Source: an uncultured Bacilli bacterium (lineage in GTDB: Bacteria > Bacillota_I > Bacilli_A > RF39 > UBA660). From it: a stretch of 33,892 bases of DNA. The notes under the pieces are model-generated. The model was given only the letters and a program-made list of their open reading frames with translations, searched no databases and was not told where the DNA came from. The stretch is taken from NCBI GenBank assembly GCA_947595345.1, contig CANQEQ010000004.1, forward strand, positions 1 to 33,892. The letters are read 5' to 3'. Each line of letters opens with the position of its first letter. Within the stretch, counting starts at the first letter, position 1. Shown here piece by piece: positions 8,903 through 16,916 of the stretch. A program made the position numbers and the translations under genes.

Positions 8903-10690
8903 CTATAATCCTCCACCAGAGCCAAAGGAATCTAACTCATCTTGAGTTACAACAACATCTATTTGCATACGTCTTGAACCACAGACAAATAGAGCTTGCC
9001 CTTGAGAATATCTTTTAATACTTTCTACTTCATTTTCATTTAAGTCAACTAAGTAAGATAAATCTTCAACTGCTTGTTTACGAAGTTGCATTATCATATA
9101 ATATGATGCATTATCAAATATAGCTTTTCCTTGAACTATTACATCTTGGTCTGAAAAATCACTTGGTTGTTGTGTAATAATTATTGTACCTGTATTGTAC
9201 TTGCGACTTCTTCTTTGAACTTGAGCTAAGAAATCAGCTCCTAAAACATTTTTTCCACCAAGCAAAACATGTGCTTCATCTACCATTAAAATAGTATCCC
9301 GGCTTTTATCAAGACATAATCCCCAAGCAAACTTTAATATATTAAAGAATAAAGCATTTTTAATATTAGTATCTTGATTCATTAATTCTTTTATATTAAA
9401 TACTATATAATTACTATCACGTCTAATTGTTGTATGACCATTGAAATAATAACTAAGTTCTCTAACAAATGGTCTTACTTTAAGTTCCAAACGTTCCATA
9501 ACATCACGTTCATGCGTCTTTTCTGTTAAAGATGTTAATCTTCCTCTAATTGTAGCATAAACATCACTAAAAGTTGGAAAATCTTCGCTTGTTTTATTCA
9601 TAAAATTAGTATCAAAATTAATATCAAAACGACGATAAGTATCTTGGACAATTTCACTAAATAAAGTTTGAACATCCTCTTCTATATCAGGATAGTAATA
9701 ACGCATAAAGGCTTTTAAAAATTGTAAGGTTCTTGTAAGAACTGTATGACCAAGTCCTTGAGCTATTTCTTCTTCATCAACATCTAATATAATTTCAAGG
9801 GGATTAATCATACCAAATTGTCCACCTTTTCCAAGGTCAACACTATCTCCACCAAACATTCTTGTCATTTCTTCAAGTTCGTTTTCAGGGTCAATTGCTA
9901 CAATTTGACAACCATTACGAATATGTCCTCTAAGTAATAATTTAGCAGCTGTTGATTTACCTGAACCAGAACCACCTAGAATAATCATATTAGCATTATT
10001 TCTATTAGTTTCTTTACGATATTTATATAAAAATTGATTAAATAAAACTACACCACCTGAAAAATCTACACCTATTAAATTAGATAAACCAGGGTCTTTT
10101 AAAGAATCAAATACATAAGGATACATTCCAGCAATAGTTATACTTGGAATAGGTGTTCCTATTCTCTCTTCTATTTTTTGTTTAGGGAAAATTGGTAAAA
10201 TTGATTTTAAAATTGTTTCTTGTTCAAATCTTAAAGTTACAGCTCTAAGTTCCATTGAATCTAAATAATTTTTTACATTAGTTTTTTTAAGTTCTAATTC
10301 TTCTCTTGAATCAGCTGTTATCATGATATGCATTTGAAAATCAAAAATCATTGATTGATTAGCTGCTAACATAGAAACGAAATATTCCAAAGATTCAAAA
10401 TCTTGACGAATTCTCTCTTGCATAGTTCTATCTTTTTCTTCTTGATAACGTTGTTTATAATCAGCAATTTGCTTGTTAATCATTTTTTGAAGCATTGAAA
10501 ATGGAACTGGAATATGTTTAATTACTACTTTTATACCAGCAATATTAGTAAGTTCAGCTAAATAACCTGGAGTAATAAATTTAGGATATGATACAACTGT
10601 TAAAATTGTTGCATATTTATCACTTATATTAAAATCACTTGGATTGAATTGTAAACCTTTAGGTGCTATTTCACTTTTAAATATACTCAT
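8903..10690 (-). CDS. VirB4-like T4SS ATPase (TraE/TrsE type)
   Basis: 595 residues. The N-terminal part (1-200) includes KYATILTVVSYPKFITPGYL, matching the start of Gram-positive VirB4 proteins. The ATPase domain has Walker A GGSGSGKST near 238-246 and Walker B ILMVDEAHVL near 466-475, followed by the STIIITQQPSDF-type sensor region. VirB4 powers assembly of and transport through the secretion channel from the cytoplasmic face. The start overlaps the stop of the upstream gene by 4 bases (ATGA, 10687-10690), so the two are translationally coupled. The 595 residues plus the 201-residue upstream protein together equal a typical long VirB4, but separate TrsD and TrsE genes are also known in staphylococcal conjugative plasmids. 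Confidence 0.92.
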   Translation of the reverse strand: MSIFKSEIAPKGLQFNPSDFNISDKYATILTVVSYPKFITPGYLAELTNIAGIKVVIKHIPVPFSMLQKMINKQIADYKQRYQEEKDRTMQERIRQDFESLEYFVSMLAANQSMIFDFQMHIMITADSREELELKKTNVKNYLDSMELRAVTLRFEQETILKSILPIFPKQKIEERIGTPIPSITIAGMYPYVFDSLKDPGLSNLIGVDFSGGVVLFNQFLYKYRKETNRNNANMIILGGSGSGKSTAAKLLLRGHIRNGCQIVAIDPENELEEMTRMFGGDSVDLGKGGQFGMINPLEIILDVDEEEIAQGLGHTVLTRTLQFLKAFMRYYYPDIEEDVQTLFSEIVQDTYRRFDINFDTNFMNKTSEDFPTFSDVYATIRGRLTSLTEKTHERDVMERLELKVRPFVRELSYYFNGHTTIRRDSNYIVFNIKELMNQDTNIKNALFFNILKFAWGLCLDKSRDTILMVDEAHVLLGGKNVLGADFLAQVQRRSRKYNTGTIIITQQPSDFSDQDVIVQGKAIFDNASYYMIMQLRKQAVEDLSYLVDLNENEVESIKRYSQGQALFVCGSRRMQIDVVVTQDELDSFGSGGGL

Positions 10691-11292
10691 TCTGCCACCA
10701 CCGTTCCAAATTCAGTTCTTACTCCACCATTTAAGAAGTTATCTAAAATAGTTCTTAAATCATCATTTGATGTTTGACTAGCATTAAGTCCACAATTAGC
10801 AAGACCATTAATCAATAAACGAATTCTCTTGCCAATTTCGTCCGGATTTTTTTCTTTAAATAAAATATAATATTCAGTATCTACTACTTGATTATTAACA
10901 AACATATTAGCCTTTTCAATATCTTGAGAAATTATTTTATATTGAGCTGGTGTATTAGCATTTTGTAACATAATTTGAAGTTGAGACTGATAAACTGATA
11001 TATCAACTGGTCTATCAGCTGAAATCATCCAAAATTCAAAATTTAATAAATTATAAAAATTTCCTAGAGCATTAAGTATACCTTGTTGTTGAATAGGGTC
11101 TAAAATGAAAATATTTCTTGGTTGAATTTTAACACCTGTTACTTTTTCATTATTAGGTAAAACTATCATGTTATTATTAATAGTTTTTACATTAATCCAA
11201 TCTTCTGTATAACTTGAACCTGCTGGTTTCTTAGGGGGATTTACTGTTTGTTTTTTATTAACATTCATATTATTATTTGTCTTTGAATTCAT
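10687..11292 (-). CDS. TrsD/TraD-like T4SS protein (VirB4 partner)
   Basis: 201 residues with a low-complexity Asn/Lys/Pro-rich start (1-30), then a compact alpha/beta domain without membrane helices. The segment around GILNALGNFYNLLNFEFW and the later RIRLLINGLANCGL resemble the N-terminal domain that begins many VirB4 proteins. Gene order PrgI-type, this gene, VirB4 is the same as TrsC-TrsD-TrsE in pGO1/pSK41-type transfer regions, where the middle gene encodes a protein of similar size. Role: probably a VirB4-associated assembly factor. It overlaps both neighbours, by 20 bases upstream and 4 bases downstream. Its stop is TGA, which shows TGA is not read as tryptophan here. Confidence 0.65.
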   Translation of the reverse strand: MNSKTNNNMNVNKKQTVNPPKKPAGSSYTEDWINVKTINNNMIVLPNNEKVTGVKIQPRNIFILDPIQQQGILNALGNFYNLLNFEFWMISADRPVDISVYQSQLQIMLQNANTPAQYKIISQDIEKANMFVNNQVVDTEYYILFKEKNPDEIGKRIRLLINGLANCGLNASQTSNDDLRTILDNFLNGGVRTEFGTVVAE

Positions 11293-11596
11293 ATTTTGAA
11301 CACCAACCTCTCCATACGTATTTTTGCCTATTAGTATAAAAGCCTATAAGTTCTCCAACTGCAACCCGAACATTATGATAATTTGGAAACGGAAATACCA
11401 AAGCTACTGAGGTTAAAGCTGGTAATAAACCTAAAATTGATGTGTAGTTATCAAGTAAATTAGCTGACGAGATAATAACTAATATGATAAGGGTTAAGCC
11501 TACTCCCGTCAAAAAAATCACTAAATCAATAGGCATGAATATACCAAATATTAAACTGCTTCTTTTGGTATTTGCTGGGATTAAAAATTGATTCAC
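11273..11596 (-). CDS. PrgI-family T4SS membrane protein (TrsC-like)
   Basis: 107 residues. It starts MNQFLIPANTKRSSLIFGIF and has two closely spaced membrane helices at about 14-45 and 52-72, ending in a charged KYVWRGWCSKYEFKDK. This is the size, topology and position of the PrgI/TrsC proteins that precede VirB4 in Gram-positive T4SS operons, the functional counterpart of VirB3. It starts 20 bases after the VirB6-like gene and overlaps the next gene by 20 bases. The family call comes from topology plus context and is good but not certain. Confidence 0.75.
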   Translation of the reverse strand: MNQFLIPANTKRSSLIFGIFMPIDLVIFLTGVGLTLIILVIISSANLLDNYTSILGLLPALTSVALVFPFPNYHNVRVAVGELIGFYTNRQKYVWRGWCSKYEFKDK

Positions 11597-11616
11597 TTAT
11601 ATCACACTCCTTTTTA

Positions 11617-13716
11617 TTAATTTCCATTACTGCCTTTCCATCTTTGATTAGAAGACCTTGCTGCTGAAGTTTTAGAACTAGCAATTTTAGCACTAATTTC
11701 AGTATCTCTAGCAGTTAAAGCATCATCAACAGTTGACGAGTCATTTTCATAAGCTCTTACATAGTCATCAACTGAAGCATATACATGTTTATTACCTCTA
11801 GAATCAGTATACTCAGTTCTTCCTAAATTAGCAAAATTGTCTGAAATCTTTTGTCTAATACCAGTAAGTGCACGTCCAATTGATTGGTCTGTGTTTAAAT
11901 CACTACTGTTACCATCAACAGTCATAACATGATGTGTTCTACCATCATTTTGAATTTCTTTTTGAGCAGCTAAATATAAATCTCCTGTACTTGATAATTG
12001 AGAAGCAATACTACCAATACCAGCTGCTTGAGCTGATGAAGAAAGTGAAGATAAATCTCCAAAGCTTAAATATTTACCATTAGCTTTTAAACCATTATTA
12101 TTTAAAGTATTTAAGGCATCTATTAATGTTTGATTATTTGAAGCTCCAATAGCTGCAGCATTTTGATTAAAAAGAGTTCTTAAATCATTAACTGTTTTAG
12201 ATCTACCATTCTGAATTCCACTCCAAGTTGTTTCACTAGCTTTTTTATTTAATTTATCATTAAATACTGATTTGTATTCTTTATCTGCAGATTGTACTTC
12301 ACTAATTGAGCCCCTAATATCTCCAGCTAATGATATATCATCTTGAATATTAGCCCAATCACGTGCACCTACAGCCATTCTATCAAAAATGTTTACACCA
12401 GCTGCACGATCAGCTGCTCGTAAGTTTCTTCTACTCCAAGATTTTTGAACTGCACGATTAAATACTTTACCACCTGTTTCACCAGTTGCTGCTACCTTAG
12501 CTCCATTCCAAAAACCAGAACCTGCTCCAGCAATTGTTGAACGTAAACCTCTCCAAAAACCAGCATGATGCACACCAGCATTCCAAGCATTTCCTGCTCC
12601 AGCTACTAAACCACCTGCTACTGGAGCAACAGCTCCTGCTGCTTGTTTCCAGCCTTCTCCTGTAAGCATTCCTTTTAAAATATCTCCAGTATTTTGGAAA
12701 CCTAACATATCACCTATAAACTTAGGAGCTTGTTTAGCAAATTGAAGTAAACCAACTATAACAAAGACTACGATTAAACTACTTCTTAAAGCATCGTCAT
12801 CAAATTGACTACTCAAATAATTTAAATTGTCAGTTCCTAAGAAAGATTGAAAAACAAAAATTATAAAATAAATAATAATAAGCCGTATAAATAAATCTAA
12901 ATATGTAGTTGTTGAAGCTTTAACCCAACCATTAAAAGCCTGACCAGAAGTCTTAGGATCTATATAACTTGCTATTGGAATAGGTGAAATAAATTCACAT
13001 ACAGCTAATTTTATAGCACGTATAGCTGTTGCTACAGCAATTGTTCCTAGTACCCAAACAACATAGGCTCCAACAAGTGTAGACCACGGAAACCGATAAT
13101 TATACTTATATGTATTGGCGTCTGTTGAATATTGACAAGTAGCAAATTTTGCTTCTAATGCTGTGCCAACCGACCAAATAGTAGCATTATCATCATTACC
13201 TGTTCCCATAATTGATCCATCATTACAATTAGCATTATCATAATTAAAGAAAGGCATAAACGTGTAGAATGCCATCATTCTTCCAACACTAGCCATAGCT
13301 TCTTGAGAAGATTCATTTGTTGAATCTGGTGATATTTCATTTCCTAGAATAACTTTTGGAATTATGGTAACAACTTGAGTTTGTACTTGTCTTGCTAAAT
13401 CAAAAATAGATGGAACTAGATAGATTAAAGCAAGCGATATAACTACTCTTTTTAATACTCCTCCAACACCCTGTTCTTTATCATCCATTTTTTCCGGATT
13501 AATAAGTATTTGGATAAAAGATATCATGATTTTGAAGAGCATGACTAAACCAAGGATTATATAAATTCTTGTAGCAAAATTATTAATTACTGAATCAGAG
13601 AAAATAGATAAATTTGATAAATCCATTGTTAATTGCATTAATATTTCAATAGCCCAATAAATACCTTTATCTAAAGCTCCAAATATTCCTCTAAGAAGAC
13701 TATCAACTACAGCCAT
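11617..13716 (-). CDS. VirB6/TrbL-like polytopic T4SS channel protein
   Basis: 699 residues. The N-terminal half has at least five hydrophobic segments (about 50-72, 90-105, 213-234, 273-294 and 312-330). Between segments two and three is an extracellular loop with cysteines and many Asn/Asp residues. The C-terminal half (about 350-699) is hydrophilic: a Gly/Ala-rich stretch with GAGSGFWNGAK, then a long Ser/Ala/Asn-rich helical tail ending SSNQRWKGSNGN. This two-part form is typical of VirB6/TrbL proteins, which build the inner-membrane channel. First gene of the operon, with AGGAGGT upstream of the ATG and two candidate promoters at 13754-13850. The last ~250 residues are rich in Ala and Ser, unlike the neighbours, and have no recognisable domain. 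Confidence 0.8.
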   Translation of the reverse strand: MAVVDSLLRGIFGALDKGIYWAIEILMQLTMDLSNLSIFSDSVINNFATRIYIILGLVMLFKIMISFIQILINPEKMDDKEQGVGGVLKRVVISLALIYLVPSIFDLARQVQTQVVTIIPKVILGNEISPDSTNESSQEAMASVGRMMAFYTFMPFFNYDNANCNDGSIMGTGNDDNATIWSVGTALEAKFATCQYSTDANTYKYNYRFPWSTLVGAYVVWVLGTIAVATAIRAIKLAVCEFISPIPIASYIDPKTSGQAFNGWVKASTTTYLDLFIRLIIIYFIIFVFQSFLGTDNLNYLSSQFDDDALRSSLIVVFVIVGLLQFAKQAPKFIGDMLGFQNTGDILKGMLTGEGWKQAAGAVAPVAGGLVAGAGNAWNAGVHHAGFWRGLRSTIAGAGSGFWNGAKVAATGETGGKVFNRAVQKSWSRRNLRAADRAAGVNIFDRMAVGARDWANIQDDISLAGDIRGSISEVQSADKEYKSVFNDKLNKKASETTWSGIQNGRSKTVNDLRTLFNQNAAAIGASNNQTLIDALNTLNNNGLKANGKYLSFGDLSSLSSSAQAAGIGSIASQLSSTGDLYLAAQKEIQNDGRTHHVMTVDGNSSDLNTDQSIGRALTGIRQKISDNFANLGRTEYTDSRGNKHVYASVDDYVRAYENDSSTVDDALTARDTEISAKIASSKTSAARSSNQRWKGSNGN

Positions 13717-13753
13717 ATTGACCTCCTAACCAAAATATCCCATACTATAATTA

Positions 13754-13782
13754 AGTATAACATTTTTATAATTCAAAGTAAA
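13754..13782 (-). promoter_or_regulatory. Proximal sigma-A promoter of the T4SS operon
   Basis: On the minus strand, TTTACT (13777-13782) is followed after exactly 17 bases by TATACT (13754-13759). The start of the VirB6-like gene is about 38 bases downstream of the -10. Confidence 0.6.
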
Positions 13783-13822
13783 TAATTTACCTTAAAATAC
13801 TTCCCTTTAAATTGCTCTATTA

Positions 13823-13850
13823 TTATACTATATTTTAAAGATTTGTAAAT
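13823..13850 (-). promoter_or_regulatory. Distal candidate promoter of the T4SS operon
   Basis: TTTACA (13845-13850), 16-base spacer, TATAAT (13823-13828) on the minus strand. Either this or the proximal site, or both, would drive the secretion operon independently of tsf. Confidence 0.5.
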
Positions 13851-13881
13851 GTTTTTGCAAAATTTTTGTAAAGTTATTGTC

Positions 13882-13902
13882 AAAAAAAAGAAAATATTTT
13901 CT
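13882..13902 (-). terminator. Weak AT-only hairpin with T tract
   Basis: AGAAAATATTTTCT (13889-13902) is self-complementary and followed by eight T on the minus strand. It could stop transcripts coming from the small-RNA region before the T4SS promoters. The stem has almost no G-C pairs, so this is tentative. Confidence 0.35.
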
Positions 13903-13951
13903 ATTTTCCTTAATTACTTTTATTATTTATACTATTTTTTAGCAAACGAAT

Positions 13952-13993
13952 AATATCTAAAGTTCAATTTAATTAAAATAAACTTCAGATATT
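13952..13993. repeat. 13-base inverted repeat next to the small RNA end
   Basis: The arms 13952-13964 (AATATCTAAAGTT) and 13981-13993 (AACTTCAGATATT) pair with one mismatch across a 16-base AT loop. It directly abuts the hairpin at 13994-14030. There is no T tract, so it is not an obvious terminator. It could be an operator, an RNA stem or a second 3' hairpin. It lies in the 500-base gene-free stretch between tsf and the T4SS operon. Confidence 0.5.
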
Positions 13994-14117
13994 AATAATA
14001 AAACTAGAGGATTACTCTAGCTTTATTATTTCCTGTTATGGTCGGAATCACCAGCTTTTTTATGCTACAAGTAGCATTATTATTATATGCCGAAAGGCAT
14101 AACATAATTACTTATGT
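13990..14117 (-). ncRNA. Candidate free-standing small RNA (unknown class), about 125 nt
   Basis: The stretch starts just after a strong promoter (14124-14153) and ends at a 16-base stem (13994-14009 with 14015-14030). Between them, on the minus strand, are several stems. They are ACATAA/TTATGT near the 5' end; ATGCC/GGCAT (14087-14100) with a UUUC loop; ATGCTA/TAGCAT with a CUUG loop (about 14063-14078) followed by six A; and a long-range GTTATG/CATAAC pair (14098-14103 with 14035-14040), which competes with the second hairpin. A conserved-looking unpaired segment, GCTGGTGATTCCGACC, lies between. No open reading frame of note is present. I do not recognise the class (not tmRNA, RNase P, 6S or SRP by motif). 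The plus strand could fold the same way, but only the minus strand has a clear promoter. Confidence 0.5.
13994..14030 (-). terminator. 3' hairpin of the small RNA
   Basis: A 16-base stem with one G-U pair and a 5-base loop: AATAATAAAGCTAGAG (14015-14030) pairs with CTCTAGTTTTATTATT (13994-14009). The 3' arm is T-rich but no uninterrupted T tract follows, so it is a probable rather than certain terminator. Confidence 0.5.
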
Positions 14118-14123
14118 GAATAA

Positions 14124-14153
14124 ATAATATCATAAATTTATATTTAATGTCAA
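14124..14153 (-). promoter_or_regulatory. Promoter of the small RNA downstream of tsf
   Basis: TTGACA (14148-14153), 18-base spacer, TATTAT (14124-14129), with TGA just upstream of the -10 on the minus strand. It lies immediately after the tsf terminator, so it starts a new transcript in the gap. Confidence 0.6.
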
Positions 14154-14154
14154 G

Positions 14155-14184
14155 AAAAAATGACACATTAATATGCCATTTTTT
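14155..14184 (-). terminator. tsf terminator
   Basis: AAAAAATGGCA (14174-14184) pairs with TGTCATTTTTT (14155-14165) around an 8-base loop, with a built-in T tract. It lies 34 bases past the tsf stop and would end the translation-gene transcript. Confidence 0.75.
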
Positions 14185-14217
14185 CATATATATTCATATT
14201 TACTACCAACCACTTAA

Positions 14218-15093
14218 TTAACCATTTATTTGGTTCATTACTTCTTCAGCAAAATTTTCTTGACGTTTTTCAATTCCTTCGCCAACTTCAAATCTTGTCA
14301 TAGAAACTAATTTAGCTCCATTATTTTCTAAATATTTACCAACAGTTTCTTTATTTTCTGCTTTAACAAAGATTTGATTTTCTAAACAAACTTCTTCGTA
14401 ATACTTACGAACTTTACCAACTAAAATATTTTCTATTTTATCAGCTGGTTTTCCTTCGTTTAATAATTCTTGACGCATAATTTCTTTTTCACGTTTTAAA
14501 ACTTCACTTGGAACACTTGCTTCGTTTAAATATAATGGACGCATAGCTGCTGCATGCATTGCAACATCTTTAGCAACATTTTCATTTCCACCGGAAATTT
14601 TTACTAAAGAAGCAATTTTTCCACCCATATGTAAGTATGAGCCAAAATTTTCTTCATTTGTTTTTTCAACAACTTCAAATCTTCTAAAACTAATTTTTTC
14701 GCCAATTTTAGCAGTAATTTGAGTTACTAATTCAGAAACTTTACCATCTTTTGTTTCAAGTTCTAAAGCTTCTTCCATAGTTTTAACATTACTATTTAAT
14801 AAAGCTTCTCCTAAAGTATTAACAAAGTTTTTAAATTCTTCATTACGAGATACAAAATCTGTTTCACTATTAACTTCTAAAACAATAGCTTTATTTTGAT
14901 TTATAAAAATTTGACTTAACCCCTCAGCTGCTATACGGTCACTTTTCTTAGTTGCCTTAGCAATTCCTTTTTCACGTAACCAATCAATTGCAGCCTCAAT
15001 GTTGCCTTTAGTTTCATCAAGAGCCTTTTTGCAATCAAGCATTCCAGCTCCGGTTTTTTCTCTTAATGCCTTAACATCACTTGCACTAAACAT
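14218..15093 (-). CDS. tsf: Elongation factor Ts
   Basis: 291 residues, the normal full-length form. EF-Ts is the guanine-nucleotide exchange factor for EF-Tu in the cytoplasm. The N-terminal UBA-like domain (1-55) contains REKTGAGMLDCKKALDET, and the core signature EVNSETDFVSRNEEF lies near 73-87. It sits 9 bases after rpsB, the classical rpsB-tsf pair, with AGGAGG ahead of the ATG. Nothing odd is seen. Confidence 0.98.
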   Translation of the reverse strand: MFSASDVKALREKTGAGMLDCKKALDETKGNIEAAIDWLREKGIAKATKKSDRIAAEGLSQIFINQNKAIVLEVNSETDFVSRNEEFKNFVNTLGEALLNSNVKTMEEALELETKDGKVSELVTQITAKIGEKISFRRFEVVEKTNEENFGSYLHMGGKIASLVKISGGNENVAKDVAMHAAAMRPLYLNEASVPSEVLKREKEIMRQELLNEGKPADKIENILVGKVRKYYEEVCLENQIFVKAENKETVGKYLENNGAKLVSMTRFEVGEGIEKRQENFAEEVMNQING

Positions 15094-15102
15094 AAATCCT
15101 CC

Positions 15103-16062
15103 TTATTTTAAAACTTTTATTAATTCATCTTTTTTCATTTTAGAGTAACCTTTAACTCCTCTTTCTTTAGCAAGTTCTTTTAATTCAGTTAGAGTTAAAT
15201 CTTTAATATCAGTGTCTTTTACCTCTTCTTCTTTAGTTTTTTCTTTTGAAACTTCCTTCTTTACTTCTTTCTTTTTTTCAACTACTTCTTTTACTTCCTT
15301 TTTAGGTTCTGCTTTTACTTCTTCTTTTACATTCTCATCAACTGACTTTGAAGTATCGTCACTTCCACAGTCAACTACTTCATTTCCATTAACAGAAGCA
15401 ATAGCATTAGTTAAAGCATTAAGAACTACTTTAACAGCACGAACGGCATCATCATTTCCTGGAATTGGATAATCAAGAACATCAGGGTCACAATTAGTAT
15501 CAACAATACCAAATGTTTTAATACCTAATTTATGAGCTTCACGAATAGCAATTTCTTCTTGTTTAGGGTCAACAACTATCATAGCTTTTGGAAGTTCACG
15601 CATTTCACGAATTCCTCTTAAATATCTATCTAATTTTTCATATTCTTTATTTAAAAGGGCAACTTCTTTTTTAGGTAATAAATCAAAAGTACCATCTTCT
15701 TGCATCTTCTCAAGTTCTTCTAATCTCTTAACACGAGACCTAATTGTTCTAAAGTTAGTTAAAGTTCCACCTAACCAACGTTCAGTTACATAATACATTT
15801 CAGTACGAGTAGCACATTCTAAACAAGCTTCATTTGCTTGCTTTTTAGTACCAACAAAGATTACTTTGCCTCCATCTTTAACAATTTCACCTAAAGCCTC
15901 ATAAGCTTCTTCTAATTTCTTAACGGTTTTTTGTAAATCTATAATATAAATATCGTCTCTGGCTTCAAAGATGTATTCTTTCATCTTTGGATTCCATCTT
16001 CTTTTTTGATGTCCAAAATGAACACCTGCTTCTAATAAATAATTCATTGAAACTACTGTCAT
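15103..16062 (-). CDS. rpsB: 30S ribosomal protein S2 with C-terminal Rho_N/SAP-like extension
   Basis: 319 residues. Residues 1 to about 230 are canonical S2: it starts [20 protein letters not shown] and includes the [10 protein letters not shown] block. S2 binds the 30S head-body junction. Residues about 240-285 form a Lys/Glu/Val linker. Residues about 286-319 match the Rho N-terminal/SAP-like helix-extended loop-helix pattern ([17 protein letters not shown], then [11 protein letters not shown]). The same tail occurs on L20 in this cluster. Ordinary Bacilli S2 is about 240-260 residues, so the tail adds about 60. It may bind RNA or mRNA. An rpsB leader hairpin lies in the 89-base gap upstream. 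Confidence 0.97.
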   Translation of the reverse strand: MTVVSMNYLLEAGVHFGHQKRRWNPKMKEYIFEARDDIYIIDLQKTVKKLEEAYEALGEIVKDGGKVIFVGTKKQANEACLECATRTEMYYVTERWLGGTLTNFRTIRSRVKRLEELEKMQEDGTFDLLPKKEVALLNKEYEKLDRYLRGIREMRELPKAMIVVDPKQEEIAIREAHKLGIKTFGIVDTNCDPDVLDYPIPGNDDAVRAVKVVLNALTNAIASVNGNEVVDCGSDDTSKSVDENVKEEVKAEPKKEVKEVVEKKKEVKKEVSKEKTKEEEVKDTDIKDLTLTELKELAKERGVKGYSKMKKDELIKVLK

Positions 16063-16099
16063 ATTTTTTTAATTCTCCTTTTCTCTTCAATTAACTTCT

Positions 16100-16130
16100 T
16101 ATATTCTACCAATTTGGCAGGACGAATATA
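16100..16130 (-). promoter_or_regulatory. rpsB leader hairpin, candidate S2 autoregulatory element
   Basis: In the 89-base gap between rplT and rpsB, the minus-strand RNA folds as TATATTC/GAATATA, then an unpaired GTCC on the 5' side, then TGCCA/TGGTA with an AAT loop. Autogenous control of rpsB by S2 through a leader is known in bacteria. Matching this stem to a known S2 leader is inference. No T tract follows, so it would act on translation. Confidence 0.4.
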
Positions 16131-16151
16131 AATTCATTAATTTGTTTATTT

Positions 16152-16697
16152 TTATTTTAAAGCCTCTAATAATTCAGCTTTTTTCATTGTACTATAACCT
16201 TCAACCTTTTTAGCTTTAGCAAGTTCACGAAGTTCTGCAACTGTCATTGAACTAATAGCTTTTCCTTTTTCTTCTTTCTTACTTTCTGATTTTGTAGTAT
16301 TCTTTTCTTTAACGTCCTCTGTCTTAGCTACTTTAACTTCTTTTACTTCACCTTTTTTAGCAACTTCTACTAATTCTTTAAAAGCGTCCATGTCATTAAT
16401 AGCTATTTCAGATAACATTTTACGGTTGATTTCAACTCCAGCTTTGTTAAGACCATTTATAAACTTAGAATAACTAATATCATTCATTCTACAAGCAGCA
16501 TTAATTCTTGTAATCCATAGCTTTCTAAATTCCCTTTTATTTTGTCTTCTATCACGATAAGCATATACACGTGAATGCATTAATTGTTCTTTAGCAGTTT
16601 TATATAATCTATGTTTACTACCAAAGTAACCACGAGCATCTTTTAATACTTCTTTATGTCTTCTTTTTGTTTGAACTCCACTTTTAACTCTTGTCAT
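16152..16697 (-). CDS. rplT: 50S ribosomal protein L20 with C-terminal Rho_N/SAP-like extension
   Basis: 181 residues, against about 118 in most bacteria. Residues 1-118 are canonical L20, starting [19 protein letters not shown] and including [12 protein letters not shown]20 is an early assembly protein of the 50S subunit and the repressor of the infC-rpmI-rplT operon. A charged linker (about 118-146) joins a 34-residue tail, [19 protein letters not shown] then [11 protein letters not shown], nearly identical in pattern to the S2 tail. It lies 13 bases after rpmI with AGGAGG ahead of the ATG. The tail may have been duplicated from or onto rpsB, its downstream neighbour. Confidence 0.97.
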   Translation of the reverse strand: MTRVKSGVQTKRRHKEVLKDARGYFGSKHRLYKTAKEQLMHSRVYAYRDRRQNKREFRKLWITRINAACRMNDISYSKFINGLNKAGVEINRKMLSEIAINDMDAFKELVEVAKKGEVKEVKVAKTEDVKEKNTTKSESKKEEKGKAISSMTVAELRELAKAKKVEGYSTMKKAELLEALK

Positions 16698-16710
16698 ATT
16701 AACCTCCTTA

Positions 16711-16899
16711 CTAGATTATGTCTCTTAATCTATTCTTGTCTGCTTTTGATAAAGCACTACCCTTTCTATTTTTTCTATTAATATCAGCATTCTTTTTACC
16801 AGTATTGTGTCTACTTCCTGGACGGCCAATTTTAATTGAACCACCTTTTCTTATTTTTAGTACTTTCTTTGTACCTTTATGTGTTTTTAATTTTGGCAT
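16711..16899 (-). CDS. rpmI: 50S ribosomal protein L35
   Basis: 62 residues, very basic, beginning [20 protein letters not shown] and ending NKNRLRDII, which is typical L35. It lies between infC and rplT as in most bacteria, with GGAGATG upstream of the ATG. Confidence 0.97.
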   Translation of the reverse strand: MPKLKTHKGTKKVLKIRKGGSIKIGRPGSRHNTGKKNADINRKNRKGSALSKADKNRLRDII

Positions 16900-16916
16900 T
16901 TTAACATCTCCTTTTC

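Noticed and set aside
3170-13716. Interpretation as a complete integrative conjugative element
   Set aside because: No relaxase, integrase, origin of transfer, attachment repeats or flanking tRNA are visible, and base composition does not change.
15212-15472. Plus-strand open frame opposite the S2 tail
   Set aside because: Ser/Phe/Thr-rich shadow of the Lys/Glu linker of rpsB.
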